Shown: positions 12,945 to 22,007 of the stretch, piece after piece
Layout: each line of letters starts with the position of its first letter
How positions within the stretch are numbered: position 1 is the stretch's first letter
Source: Youxingia wuxianensis
Lineage (GTDB): Bacteria > Bacillota > Clostridia > Oscillospirales > Ruminococcaceae
Direction: 5' to 3'
Assembly (NCBI RefSeq): GCF_014385085.1
Contig: NZ_JACRTD010000010.1
Span: forward strand, 4,277-68,276
Length of the DNA stretch: 64,000 bases
Translations under genes and position numbers: made by a program
The notes under the pieces: generated by a model
What the model was told of the DNA's origin: nothing
The model's input: the letters and a program-made list of their open reading frames with translations, nothing else
Databases searched by the model: none

Positions 12945-13877
12945 TCACCATTTATCCTCATCTTGGTTTTCAGGAATACAGGGAAGCAGCGCAGCGATCG
13001 CCACTTCCAGCTGGCTGTCGTCCGGCTCAAAGGTAGTCAGGTTCTGCAGCCACAGTCCCGGCGCAGAAATCGCCCTGGTAAACGGATTGCGATAGCGTCC
13101 CGCCCAGCGGATAATTTCATAGGAGATACCGATCACCACCGGCAGCAGTAAAATTTTTAACGCCACCCGCATGGCCACGCTTTCCCAAGTAACCACGGAG
13201 AATACGATAATAGAAACGATCAATACAATTAACAGGAAACTGGTACCGCATCTGGGGTGGAAACGGGTGTATTTCCGGGCGTTTTCCGGGGTAAGCTCCT
13301 CTCCCGCCTCATAACAGGCGATGGTCTTATGCTCCGCCCCGTGGTAGGCAAAGACCCGTTGGATATCCTTCATCCGGGTAACCGCATAAAGATAAGTGAT
13401 AAATATGGCAATCTTTAAAACGCCTTCGATCAGGGTAAGCACCCACGGAATGGTAACAACGCCGCTGAGCAGCTTCACTACAAAAGCGGGTAAAATCATA
13501 AACAGCCCGATTACAATAACTAAGGATAAAACGGTTACAATTGCGTTAAACAGATAGGTTACCTTATCTCCCAGATGATCATTGAGCCACTTTTCAAACT
13601 TACTTTCTTCTTCCTCGTCCGCCATCCCGGAAAGATCGGCGGAGCGCATCAGACACTTATAGCCGGTTGCCAGGGTGGAGATCATGGTGAAGATACCGCG
13701 CACTATGGGAACTTTACTATACCATTTAGGAGCGCCGGTATCCCAGACTTCCGTTTCAATCTCACCGTCGGATTTTCGCACAGCCATAGCGCTGCAGCGG
13801 GGGCCCTTCATCATGATTCCCTCGATCAATGCCTGTCCGCCGATGGTTGTCATTTTTTTGCAACTATTTTCTGACAA
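12945..13877 (-). CDS. DUF1385 family membrane protein (YqhQ-like)
   Basis: About 310 residues. It begins with the conserved GGQALIEGIMMKGP segment, has four to five hydrophobic segments in the middle and C-terminal half, and the YHGAEHK and RFHPRCGTSFL motifs typical of DUF1385 proteins. Biochemical function is unknown. The start is uncertain: TTG at 13877 with GGGTGA upstream gives MSENSCKKMTT; an ATG at 13853 lacks a ribosome site, and a longer start at 13946 lies at the predicted transcription start. It is co-transcribed with prmC from a good promoter. Confidence 0.85.
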   Translation of the reverse strand: MSENSCKKMTTIGGQALIEGIMMKGPRCSAMAVRKSDGEIETEVWDTGAPKWYSKVPIVRGIFTMISTLATGYKCLMRSADLSGMADEEEESKFEKWLNDHLGDKVTYLFNAIVTVLSLVIVIGLFMILPAFVVKLLSGVVTIPWVLTLIEGVLKIAIFITYLYAVTRMKDIQRVFAYHGAEHKTIACYEAGEELTPENARKYTRFHPRCGTSFLLIVLIVSIIVFSVVTWESVAMRVALKILLLPVVIGISYEIIRWAGRYRNPFTRAISAPGLWLQNLTTFEPDDSQLEVAIAALLPCIPENQDEDKW

Positions 13878-13912
13878 ACTTTTCACCCAGCTTTTTCTCA
13901 AATTATTGAAAT

Positions 13913-13931
13913 GCACACTCTGAGAGTGTGC
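13913..13931. repeat. Palindrome in the DUF1385 gene leader
   Basis: GCACACTC-TGA-GAGTGTGC is a perfect 8+3+8 inverted repeat about 15 bases downstream of the predicted transcription start, either a protein operator or a short mRNA hairpin. Confidence 0.5.
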
Positions 13932-13950
13932 TGTTTTACACAACAAAACT

Positions 13951-13980
13951 ATTATACTATCCTAATTATGAATAAATCAA
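13951..13980 (-). promoter_or_regulatory. Sigma-A promoter of the DUF1385-prmC operon
   Basis: On the minus strand TTGATT (13975-13980) precedes TATAAT (13951-13956) with an 18-bp spacer. The -35 hexamer overlaps the stop codon of the upstream sensor kinase gene. Confidence 0.7.
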
Positions 13981-15407
13981 CCTTTCATTAAAGGAAGTAA
14001 AATAGTCACTCTGGTGCCTACATTTTCCTTGGAGGTAATCTCCAAGGCCCCGCCATGCATGGAAACGATCTCATCCGCGACTGCGAGCCCGATCCCAGAA
14101 CCCCGGCGGGTAGAATTTGCCTTGAAAAACTTGTCTTTTACCTTCGGCAGATCTTCCGCTTTGATACCGCAGCCGGTATCCGCCACATTGATACAGATGT
14201 ATTCTTCTGTCACCGCCCCCTGTATGGTAACGGTGTCTCCTCGGTCGGAATATTTCAGGGCGTTATCAATCACATTGATAAATACCTGCCGCAGCCGATT
14301 GCGATCCCCAAAGAACGGAGCAATCGTATCCGGCTCGTCATACACCAGCCGCTTGCCCTCGTGTTTAGCCCGCTCTTCGAACATGAGCACCGCGTCGGAC
14401 AACTCGGCGATCACATCCATTTTTGTTTTATTCAGCTGCATCCGCCCACTTTGCAGACGGCTGAAATCCAAAAGCTCCTCCACCATCTGGCTGAGCCGCT
14501 CGGTCTCTCCAAGAATAACTTTCATCCCTTTGTGCACCATTTCAGCGTCCGGAGGGGTAGAAGGATCATCCAAAGTTTCCCCCCAGCCTTTAATGGCGGT
14601 CAGCGGAGTACGCAGCTCATGGGAAACAGAGGAGATAAAGTCATTTTTCATTTTTTCGTTGGTGGAAAGCTCTTCCGCCATGTAATTGATAATATCACAC
14701 AGCTCCCCGATCTCGTCATCGTTTTTCTTCTGCAGGCGGGCGTTAAAATCTCCCTGGGCAATTTTACGGGCGGTTTTCCCTACCTCGCCTACAGGATTTA
14801 CAATAGAATTAATAAAATAGGAGCTGGAAAAAATAACAAAGAAAATAATCGCCATGCCCACAAGGGTAACCACTAAAATCAGCATTACAATTTGAGCGTC
14901 CACCCGATCCAGGGAAACGGCGAAACGCATAGCCGCCAGACTTCGGTCCACTACAGGAGACACCACCGTAATCGCCATGACATTTTCTCCATTGACCGTG
15001 CCGATATACTCCCCAACGCCGTCATTGCTTTGCAGGGCTTTGGCAAAGTCGGGCATATAGGTATCCGAATTTGGTTCAAAACCGCTGGAGGTGAAGGTAA
15101 CCTTACCGTCCGGGTCCACCGCCATCAGCTCCATCTTATCCCGCTTTTCAAAATTTTCCACCAAGCTTCGCACCTGGGCGGGGAAATTAGAAGAACTGTC
15201 TTCTGAATAGCCGGTAAGGAGCGTTTTTACCACATTGGCCTGGGCCATAATGGTAGAACGCACGCTGTTATAATAAAACGTCCGAATACCCAGAGAAAAG
15301 GCGATTTCCAAAGCGATCAGGATCACCAGAATAACGCCCAGGTTATTAAACAGCCAGCGTTTGGTAATTTTCTTTACCGCCGTGGGAACCACCTCCGTTT
15401 TCTGCAA
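13977..15407 (-). CDS. Membrane sensor histidine kinase
   Basis: Sensor partner of the adjacent OmpR-type regulator. The 476-residue protein has a membrane segment at about 22-41, an extracellular sensor region (42-172), a second membrane segment (173-197), a HAMP linker (198-250), a HisKA domain with SHELRTPL and phosphoacceptor His263, and a HATPase domain ending with GSGIGLAVADEI. It resembles PhoR/WalK-type kinases. The start is uncertain: a TTG at 15407 is taken, with no good ribosome site; GGAGG lies just inside the gene. It is 15 bases after the regulator gene, in one operon. Confidence 0.93.
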   Translation of the reverse strand: MQKTEVVPTAVKKITKRWLFNNLGVILVILIALEIAFSLGIRTFYYNSVRSTIMAQANVVKTLLTGYSEDSSSNFPAQVRSLVENFEKRDKMELMAVDPDGKVTFTSSGFEPNSDTYMPDFAKALQSNDGVGEYIGTVNGENVMAITVVSPVVDRSLAAMRFAVSLDRVDAQIVMLILVVTLVGMAIIFFVIFSSSYFINSIVNPVGEVGKTARKIAQGDFNARLQKKNDDEIGELCDIINYMAEELSTNEKMKNDFISSVSHELRTPLTAIKGWGETLDDPSTPPDAEMVHKGMKVILGETERLSQMVEELLDFSRLQSGRMQLNKTKMDVIAELSDAVLMFEERAKHEGKRLVYDEPDTIAPFFGDRNRLRQVFINVIDNALKYSDRGDTVTIQGAVTEEYICINVADTGCGIKAEDLPKVKDKFFKANSTRRGSGIGLAVADEIVSMHGGALEITSKENVGTRVTILLPLMKG

Positions 15408-15422
15408 TATAGTTTAGAAATT

Positions 15423-16124
15423 TTAGTCCTCTTTATTCCACTTATATCCAAATCCCCAAACGGTCAGCAGATATTTGGGGTTGGACGGTTCGTCCTCAAT
15501 CTTCATGCGCAGCCGCCGAATATTGACATCCACAATCTTAATGTCCCCGAAATAATTGTCTCCCCACACCTTGTCTAAAATGTCCTGCCGTTCCAACGCG
15601 GTATTAGGATTTAAAAAGAAAAACTCCATAATCTGATATTCTACCTGGGTAAGATCGATGGGAACGTCGTTTTTCGTCAGGGTACGGCTTTTCTGATTGA
15701 GCACAAATGGACCGGATTTTAATTCTGCCCCCGAGGAGGCTTTTTCCGCCGCCATAGTAACCCGGCGGTGGATTGCGTCCACTCGGGCGACCAGTTCAGA
15801 AGGGGAAAAAGGTTTGGTAACATAGTCGTCCGCCCCCAGCATCAGACCGCTGACCTTATCCATCTCCTGGCTTTTGGCTGAAAGCATGATAATGCCGATG
15901 GAACTGCTGCGCTTGCGAATCTCCTTACAAACAGCAAAACCATCCATCCCCGGCATCATAATATCCAGCAACGCTACATCAAAGTCCCCGTTATTTTTAT
16001 CGAATACCTCCAGGGCGGTTTCCCCATCTGGGACATCTACCACATCATATCCTGCCCTTTTCAAATTGATTACGACGAAATCTCGGATAACGTCCTCATC
16101 CTCTACTACCAGAATACGTTTCAT
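15423..16124 (-). CDS. OmpR/PhoB-family response regulator
   Basis: A 233-residue two-domain regulator. The receiver has the acidic pocket E8-D9, phosphoacceptor Asp54 (LLDIMMPGMDG) and Lys104 (VTKPF). The C-terminal winged helix carries TQVEYQIMEFF and VDVNIRRLRMKIE. It is transcribed after the lipoprotein gene (17-base gap) and before the kinase. Targets are not visible. Confidence 0.95.
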   Translation of the reverse strand: MKRILVVEDEDVIRDFVVINLKRAGYDVVDVPDGETALEVFDKNNGDFDVALLDIMMPGMDGFAVCKEIRKRSSSIGIIMLSAKSQEMDKVSGLMLGADDYVTKPFSPSELVARVDAIHRRVTMAAEKASSGAELKSGPFVLNQKSRTLTKNDVPIDLTQVEYQIMEFFFLNPNTALERQDILDKVWGDNYFGDIKIVDVNIRRLRMKIEDEPSNPKYLLTVWGFGYKWNKED

Positions 16125-16141
16125 TACACTACCGCCTTTCG

Positions 16142-17527
16142 TTATATAAGCTCAAACATAGATTTCAGCTCAACTGCGCTAATTTTTAAATCGCTGGTGA
16201 CATTTTCCGGAATATAACCATAATAGGTAAATAAACCCTTGACGTCCAGTTCAATATAATTTTCCAGGAATTTGTCCTGGTAATCATTTTGGGAGACCAC
16301 CCGAATCCGGGCTAACTCCTCCGAAATATCGTTAAGACTATGTTTTAATTCGTTGTTATAACGGATAAATCGCCATTCTCCGTTCTCCACCTGATTGACG
16401 ACGGTTACGTTGTCAATCCAGTTTTCCGGAAAACGGATCATATAACCTGCCGTGCGGTTAATTACCGCGGAAAATACACGAGCAAAGCTCTCGTCTTTCA
16501 AATGGGAATATTGGGTGAGGTATAACTTGTCCGCCTCGGCGAGCTCTTCATCTTCATAGCCCGGAAGGGAGCGGCTGATGGGAATTTCAACCACGGAATC
16601 GTTGTTGATATCCGTACAGAACACTTGTTCCGAGCGTATCGTCTGCTCATAGAGGGAAAGGGTTGGCTTGAGCTCCTCCGAGGGCTGCTCTTCCTCCAAA
16701 TCCAGCTCCGCCATTTCCCAGCTGATCAGAGGGATGAGGCCGTTGGAGGTGATAGTGAATACCTCTGTCGCATAAGAAGAACCAGAAATCAATTCGTCGA
16801 TAAAAAGCGCTTTCTGCCCGGAATCTGAGCGAAACCGGCCGGTAATCAGGTGAGAAAACTCCACGATTGCATCCGAAAGGGAGATCTCCGAAACCACATC
16901 CACCTCATAGCCGTTAAAGCTGATCTGCAATAAGGAAGCAGAACGGGAATTACCGCTCTTATGGACGATAAATATATCATCTCGGCCGTCCCGGTCCAGA
17001 TCATCCAGGATATATTCACTGTAAGTTTCCGAGTGCTGCAGAGTTAGGGTGTTATCCACCATAGAATAGACGCAGAGCTCTTTTTCCTCTTGATCCGGAG
17101 AACTCCAGCCGATAATCACATCGTCCGCAGGATTGTCTGTGATATTGGCAAAAGAGATAAACTCTACATCCTCGCTGGCCCCCGGCAGTTCGTACACCGC
17201 CACCCACTGACCTTCTTTCTGGTCCAAAAGGGAGACGCGGGTATAATCAGAGGATTCCACAGAATAAAAAGCGATGGCCTCCTGTTCATCGTCCCCGTCG
17301 ATATCATGGAATACAAAAGAAGAACGGTAATCGCCGGTTTTCGGATATTTCAGCCGGATCGTGCTGGAGATAACCGATTGCTTTAGCGCATTGTTGATCG
17401 CCGTCTGCTCCGCCGTCAATTTGGGCGGATCCATCAAATCCTCAGTGACTACGGAAAAACCGGTACAGGAAGATAAGGTGACAGCCGCCCACAAAGCTGC
17501 CGCTGCCAGAAGAAGTTTCCGAAACAT
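16142..17527 (-). CDS. Lipoprotein with FG-GAP/VCBS-like repeats, operon with a two-component system
   Basis: A 461-residue predicted lipoprotein. MFRKLLLAAAALWAAVTLSSC is a signal peptide with lipobox LSSC and lipidated Cys21. The body contains repeated acidic loops, DIDGDDEQE, DLDRDGRDD and DINNDSVVE, typical of FG-GAP/VCBS beta-propeller repeats and likely to bind calcium. No enzyme motif is seen. The ATG at 17525-17527 follows GGAGG; an upstream ATG at 17572 is rejected. It is the first gene of a lipoprotein-regulator-kinase operon, so it may be the extracytoplasmic sensor input or accessory to the kinase. That role is inferred from position alone. Confidence 0.8.
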   Translation of the reverse strand: MFRKLLLAAAALWAAVTLSSCTGFSVVTEDLMDPPKLTAEQTAINNALKQSVISSTIRLKYPKTGDYRSSFVFHDIDGDDEQEAIAFYSVESSDYTRVSLLDQKEGQWVAVYELPGASEDVEFISFANITDNPADDVIIGWSSPDQEEKELCVYSMVDNTLTLQHSETYSEYILDDLDRDGRDDIFIVHKSGNSRSASLLQISFNGYEVDVVSEISLSDAIVEFSHLITGRFRSDSGQKALFIDELISGSSYATEVFTITSNGLIPLISWEMAELDLEEEQPSEELKPTLSLYEQTIRSEQVFCTDINNDSVVEIPISRSLPGYEDEELAEADKLYLTQYSHLKDESFARVFSAVINRTAGYMIRFPENWIDNVTVVNQVENGEWRFIRYNNELKHSLNDISEELARIRVVSQNDYQDKFLENYIELDVKGLFTYYGYIPENVTSDLKISAVELKSMFELI

Positions 17528-17588
17528 CAGCCCGTCCTCCTTTCCTGAAATTTTCCATAAAGGGACGGTCAAAATAAATAATTACAGG

Positions 17589-17624
17589 TATACTTATAGT
17601 ATAGCAAAAACCCCGTTCTGTCAA
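17589..17624 (-). promoter_or_regulatory. Promoter and overlapping palindrome of the lipoprotein-TCS operon
   Basis: On the minus strand TTGACA (17619-17624) is followed after 17 bp by TACTAT (17596-17601). The -10 lies within the perfect inverted repeat TATACT-TAT-AGTATA (17589-17603), positioned where a repressor would block RNA polymerase. Confidence 0.6.
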
Positions 17625-17651
17625 CGATTCCGATGATTGGCCAAAGTAAAA

Positions 17652-17682
17652 AAACCGGAGAAAGGCATTCTTTCTCCGGTTT
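17652..17682 (-). terminator. Terminator after the XRE regulator gene
   Basis: Perfect 13-bp stem aaaccggagaaag / ctttctccggttt with loop gcatt. On the minus strand it is followed by a run of T, placing it as the terminator of the gene at 17740-18453. Confidence 0.85.
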
Positions 17683-17739
17683 GCATATTTAACAATAACA
17701 ATTGAATTTTCATGTTAAATCTGCTACAATATCCCTATG

Positions 17740-18453
17740 TCATTTTCCCCTTCCAACTTTTGCCGGAAAAGAGATACGAGATTCGGAATTTTGGATCAGA
17801 TTGAGCAGGGAAGAAGCGAACAAAGGATATTCCTCTGATAACATTTCGGTGGTTACCGATAGTTTGTCTATGTTGACAATCGCGTCCAGATCATGCACTG
17901 GTTCCCCCATGGCGATAGAGGCGGCGTTTGCAGCACAGATTTGCATGGCCGCGTCAGAATACTGTTGGGAAACCCCCTCGGGAATCGTAAACATGGCGGA
18001 CTGGTTCTTCGAGTTAGCGGAATACACCAGACGGAACATCCGGTAAACCGCCAGCATCAGAAAGGAAGAAACCTCCCCTACCAGAGACTTGCAGCCGCTT
18101 TTAGCCAACAGGTCGTAAAGTATATTTAACGAATTAGCGATCAATTTCTTATTAAGAACCGGCAGAACTCCCGACTTAAAGACATTTTCCTTTCCCATAG
18201 TATCCGGTTCTGGAATGTCCTCTACTGTCAGTTTGGAGCCGGTACGATCGGGGGAGCGCCCCAGCATATAATCGCAGGAAACTCCATAGAAATCAGCGCA
18301 GCGAATTAAAAAATCCAGCCCGCATTCACGGATTCCCTTTTCATAATGGGACAGCAAAGCCTGCGATATCCCCAGTTGAGATGCGGCGTGCTTTTGGCTG
18401 ATGCCGCGTTCTTTGCGCAACAAAGTAAGGACTCGTGGAAAATCAGCATTCAT
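17740..18453 (-). CDS. XRE-family transcriptional regulator
   Basis: A 237-residue protein. Residues about 6-65 form a Cro/CI-type helix-turn-helix (RGISQKHAASQLGISQALLSHYEKG). The remaining 170 residues are an uncharacterised helical domain without recognisable motifs. The ATG at 18453 is preceded by GAGGGG. It is monocistronic and divergent from the phosphatase gene; a Spo0A box lies in the shared 250-base spacer. Its target is unknown. Confidence 0.88.
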   Translation of the reverse strand: MNADFPRVLTLLRKERGISQKHAASQLGISQALLSHYEKGIRECGLDFLIRCADFYGVSCDYMLGRSPDRTGSKLTVEDIPEPDTMGKENVFKSGVLPVLNKKLIANSLNILYDLLAKSGCKSLVGEVSSFLMLAVYRMFRLVYSANSKNQSAMFTIPEGVSQQYSDAAMQICAANAASIAMGEPVHDLDAIVNIDKLSVTTEMLSEEYPLFASSLLNLIQNSESRISFPAKVGRGK

Positions 18454-18593
18454 ATGTTAAAACCCCTCAAAAACCTTATTCTATCTTTATAAAGGATCCC
18501 CTGTTACCCGGGAATCCCAAGGTTCTTTACGTAGTGTAAATTATATAATAATAAAAACGTTTTGTAAAGAGAGAAGTTGGAATATTGCAAATC

Positions 18594-18625
18594 TTTGTCG
18601 AATTAATACACTCTGTAAATATAAG
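18594..18625 (+). promoter_or_regulatory. Exact Spo0A box overlapping a -35 position
   Basis: TTTGTCGAA (18594-18602) matches the Spo0A box consensus. GTCGAA (18597-18602) sits 17 bp before TATAAG (18620-18625), the arrangement known for Spo0A-activated sigma-A promoters, where the box overlaps a poor -35. It would drive the phosphatase gene at 18705. Confidence 0.5.
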
Positions 18626-18704
18626 TTTGTTAAAATTTGCCTTTTATTTGCAACAAAATTTAGGCTTTTATCTACTTAATAAAATTAAAGGGATGTGAAT
18701 TTAT

Positions 18705-19370
18705 ATGCGTACCTATCGGGTCCACTTTATCCGTCACGGTCTGACGAAAGGTAACCTGGAAGGCCGGTATATCGGAAGCACTGATCTTCCCTTGTGCCAG
18801 CAGGGGGTAGAACAACTGGAGGATTTGATCGCTTTGAAGGAGTATCCTTCTGTGGATAAAGTATACACCAGCCCTCTTGTACGCTGCCGGCAGACAGCGG
18901 ATATTTTATTCCCTGACCGGGCGGTGGAAGTGGTGGACAACCTGCGGGAATATGACTTCGGAGAGTTTGAAAACCGAACGGTGGAAGAACTGGAAAAAGA
19001 TCCCCGGTTTTGCCAGTGGGCGGCCGCGTCCATGCAGGCCAGCGCCCCGGGAGGGGAAAGCGGTATGGACCTTTTGAAGCGGTCGGTACAGGCGATGGCA
19101 TATATTTTTGGGCAGATGATGGAAAATAACATCTACTCCGCTGCAGTAGTAACCCATGGAGGATTGATTATGACCCTGCTTGCCAATATGGGACTGCCCC
19201 AGAGGGAAATGATCTATTGGAACGCCCAGCCGGGCTGTGGTTATACCGCTCTTTTAACCGCTCAGATGTGGATGCGGGATCAAAAGTTTGAAGTGTACGG
19301 AACGATACCGGTGGGCGGCGACAATTATGACGTGGACTTTTCTTATGAAATGCCGCAGGAGGAACAATGA
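18705..19370 (+). CDS. Histidine phosphatase family protein
   Basis: A 221-residue member of the phosphoglycerate-mutase/acid-phosphatase superfamily. It has the catalytic RHG at residues 10-12 (HFIRHGLTKGN), the fork TSPLVRCRQTA and the second catalytic His in VVTHGGLI. Relatives hydrolyse small phosphate esters, for example alpha-ribazole phosphate or phosphoglycerates; the substrate here cannot be assigned. The GGGATG-like ribosome site precedes an ATG. It lies directly upstream of leuB, 68 bases apart, and could be co-transcribed. Confidence 0.87.
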   Translation: MRTYRVHFIRHGLTKGNLEGRYIGSTDLPLCQQGVEQLEDLIALKEYPSVDKVYTSPLVRCRQTADILFPDRAVEVVDNLREYDFGEFENRTVEELEKDPRFCQWAAASMQASAPGGESGMDLLKRSVQAMAYIFGQMMENNIYSAAVVTHGGLIMTLLANMGLPQREMIYWNAQPGCGYTALLTAQMWMRDQKFEVYGTIPVGGDNYDVDFSYEMPQEEQ

Positions 19371-19438
19371 CATCCTATTTGAAAAGTGCTATAATCAACG
19401 GGAAATATATTTATAATTGAAGTTAGGGTGATGAAAGA

Positions 19439-20518
19439 ATGGAAAGAATGAAGATATGTGTGCTTAAAGGGGACGGAATCGGTCCGGAAATTGTCGATCA
19501 GGCGTTAAAGGTGCTCAAAGCCGTCTGCGATGCGAGCGGGATAAAATTGGAACTGGATTTTGCCCTGTTGGGCGGAATTGCCATAGATCAAACAGGGGAG
19601 CCTCTGCCCCAGCAGACCATCGACAAGTGCAAAGCGTCCGACGCGGTGCTGTTAGGAGCTGTAGGCGGAGAAAAGTGGGATCATCTGCCCGCCCGGCCGG
19701 AAAAGGGGCTTCTGGGCATTCGAAGCGCACTGGGGCTGTACGCAAACCTGCGGCCGGCGAAAATATTTCCAGCCCTCAAGACAGCCTCTCCTTTAAAGGA
19801 CAGCGTTATCGGAGAAGGGGTGGACATCTTAGTGGTCCGGGAGCTGACCGGCGGGATTTATTTCGGGGAGCATAACCGAAAGACTGAAAATGGGATGGAA
19901 ATCGGTTATGACGTGATGCAGTACAGCACGGCGGAAGTGGAAAGGATCGCTAAGACTGCTTTTGAACTGGCTAGAAAGCGAAATCATAAAGTGACCTCGG
20001 TAGATAAGGCAAACGTCCTGGAAGTCTCCCGTTTGTGGCGGGAGACGGTAATTCGTGTCCATGAAGAATACAGGGACGTGGAGTTAAACCATATGTATGT
20101 GGACAATGCCTCCATGCAGCTAGTAAGAAATCCGGCCCAGTTTGATGTAATTGTCACCGGCAACATGTTTGGGGATATCCTTTCAGACGAAGCATCCATG
20201 ATCAGCGGTTCCATCGGTATGTTGGCCTCCGCCAGTCTGGGCGTTGGTTCTCTGGGGCTATACGAACCGATCCATGGAAGCGCTCCGGATATCGCCGGCA
20301 AGGGAATTGCCAATCCCTTGGCCACCGTTCTTTCTGTAGCGATGATGCTGCGGTATACTTTCAGCCTGGAAAAAGAAGCGGACGCAATCGAAAAGGCTGT
20401 TGAGCTGAGCTTAAATCATGCCCGCACCCCGGATATTAAATCAGAGGATTTGCCAGTGTACTGTACCGAACAGATGGGGGATTTTCTTGCCAAGACGGTA
20501 AGAGAACTGCTGGCCTAA
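19439..20518 (+). CDS. leuB: 3-isopropylmalate dehydrogenase
   Basis: NAD-dependent oxidative decarboxylation in leucine biosynthesis. The 359-residue protein has the typical N-terminus ([12 protein letters not shown]), the LLGAVGG loop, the [12 protein letters not shown] substrate segment that separates leuB from isocitrate dehydrogenases, and the signature [14 protein letters not shown]. No leuACD genes are adjacent, so leucine genes are scattered or lie elsewhere. No T-box or leucine-rich leader peptide precedes it. Confidence 0.96.
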   Translation: MERMKICVLKGDGIGPEIVDQALKVLKAVCDASGIKLELDFALLGGIAIDQTGEPLPQQTIDKCKASDAVLLGAVGGEKWDHLPARPEKGLLGIRSALGLYANLRPAKIFPALKTASPLKDSVIGEGVDILVVRELTGGIYFGEHNRKTENGMEIGYDVMQYSTAEVERIAKTAFELARKRNHKVTSVDKANVLEVSRLWRETVIRVHEEYRDVELNHMYVDNASMQLVRNPAQFDVIVTGNMFGDILSDEASMISGSIGMLASASLGVGSLGLYEPIHGSAPDIAGKGIANPLATVLSVAMMLRYTFSLEKEADAIEKAVELSLNHARTPDIKSEDLPVYCTEQMGDFLAKTVRELLA

Positions 20519-20569
20519 TGCGAAAAAGAACAAGCATAGAAAATAATGGTTTGAAGGAGGTAAAAAAAT

Positions 20570-21517
20570 ATGGGACTTTCTAAAACATTAAAAATGAATG
20601 CCAAACGCGCTTTGGCAGGAAATTGGGGAAAAGCGATCGGCATTATGCTGCTTGCTATGCTTCCTGGGATACTGCTCAATATTTTTGAGTTTGCCTTGCG
20701 GGCGGTATTGGGAATCTCAGAATACATGGATTATAACAATACTCCGAATATTCATATAGACGATATGGCCAGCGTGTATTCGGTTTCTTTGTTGGTCTCT
20801 TTTCTGATTCTGGCGCTTACCTTTGTGATCATCATTCCCTTATCACAAGGGGAGCTGCGCTGGTATTACCGGCGCACCGGTGGGGAAAACGACGGAGTTT
20901 CCAGCATATTCTATTACTTTGAAACTTTCAAACAGTACGGAAAAGCGTTTTGGCTCAATCTCTCCATCAGCCTGCGGGTGTTTGGATGGACCTTGCTTTT
21001 ATGTCTGCCGCTGATTGTACTGGTAGGCTTTATGGGGATGTACAGCGCTCGTTACGACGGGGAGCTGCCTGCTCCAGTGGCTGGACTGGGGATAATCCTT
21101 TTGATTGTGTGGGGCATTGCCGTAGTTATTTTTTCTGTCGCTATCAGTCTGCGGTATTTTCTGGCGCCTTATATTCTGGCGGAAAATCCTCAGATGAAAT
21201 CCCGCGAGGCGGTCAAACAGTCGGTTAAATATATGAAAGGCCACAAAGGGGATGTGTTTGTTTTTGGGCTCTCCTTTATCGGTTGGATACTGCTTTGTGT
21301 CTTTTTCATTCCGATGTTTTATGTAATCCCTTATATGAATGCTTCTCACGCCATGTACGCCAGGTACCTAATTCAGTTGGGCAATAATGCGTTTGGCGGA
21401 GGGGAAAGCACACGGGAATATAAGGTGGAGATCGACCGGTATATGGAAGATCAGGGAGGCTGGAAAACCCCTGCCCCTTCCCAGCAGCCACCGGAGCAGC
21501 AAGGACCGGAGCTATAA
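20570..21517 (+). CDS. DUF975 family membrane protein
   Basis: A 315-residue polytopic membrane protein with about five or six hydrophobic segments, starting with the DUF975 hallmark of a short basic N-terminus (LKMNAKRALAGNWGKAI) before the first membrane helix. The segment with KQSVKYMKGHKGDVF lies near the C-terminal helices, and the last 40 residues are a hydrophilic Pro/Gln-rich tail. Function is unknown. GGAGG precedes the ATG, and the gene ends within a long terminator stem. Confidence 0.85.
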   Translation: MGLSKTLKMNAKRALAGNWGKAIGIMLLAMLPGILLNIFEFALRAVLGISEYMDYNNTPNIHIDDMASVYSVSLLVSFLILALTFVIIIPLSQGELRWYYRRTGGENDGVSSIFYYFETFKQYGKAFWLNLSISLRVFGWTLLLCLPLIVLVGFMGMYSARYDGELPAPVAGLGIILLIVWGIAVVIFSVAISLRYFLAPYILAENPQMKSREAVKQSVKYMKGHKGDVFVFGLSFIGWILLCVFFIPMFYVIPYMNASHAMYARYLIQLGNNAFGGGESTREYKVEIDRYMEDQGGWKTPAPSQQPPEQQGPEL

Positions 21518-21570
21518 AAGGACAAATAAAAAAGACGCAGTTTCCGCGTCTTTTTTATTTGTCCTTTTAT
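21514..21570. terminator. Very long bidirectional terminator
   Basis: A perfect 25-bp inverted repeat (21514-21538 and 21546-21570) with a 7-nt loop (agtttcc). It separates converging genes, the DUF975 gene on plus and the AbrB-type gene on minus, and gives U-tracts in both directions. Confidence 0.9.
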
Positions 21571-21596
21571 ACCATCAAACCTGCAGATAATAAAAA

Positions 21597-21845
21597 TTAT
21601 TTGACTTGCGGCATCAACTGCTGGATACATTCCCTACAGATATTTTTGCCTTTAAAATTAACCACATTCGTAGCGCTATTACAAAAAATACAAGCAGGCT
21701 CATACTTTTTAAGAATGACTTGATTGCCATCCACATAGATTTCTAATGAGTCCTTTTCTCCAATATCCAAGGTGCGCCTTAACTCAATAGGCAGTACAAT
21801 TCTCCCTAATTCGTCGACCTTCCGTACAATACCGGTCGATTTCAT
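21597..21845 (-). CDS. AbrB-family regulator with C-terminal zinc-ribbon-like motif
   Basis: An 82-residue transition-state-type regulator. Residues 1-50 match the AbrB/SpoVT swapped-hairpin DNA-binding domain (STGIVRKVDELGRIVLPIELRRTL). In place of the usual AbrB multimerisation domain, the C-terminus carries C52-x2-C55 and C70-x2-C73, probably a metal-binding knuckle. AbrB relatives in spore formers repress stationary-phase genes, and spmAB lie directly upstream and divergent, which suggests but does not prove a link. A G-rich ribosome site precedes the ATG. Confidence 0.92.
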   Translation of the reverse strand: MKSTGIVRKVDELGRIVLPIELRRTLDIGEKDSLEIYVDGNQVILKKYEPACIFCNSATNVVNFKGKNICRECIQQLMPQVK

Positions 21846-22007
21846 TTTTCTCCCCCCTTCAAAAAATTAACATTATATAACAATATATCCCAAATTAAAA
21901 AGAAAGTAAACACTTTGGAATAAATTGTAAATGTATTTATGTAATATTCATAAATTAATTAAAAAATACTGTTCAATATATATAAATAAAAGAGGTGTTT
22001 TATTTTG

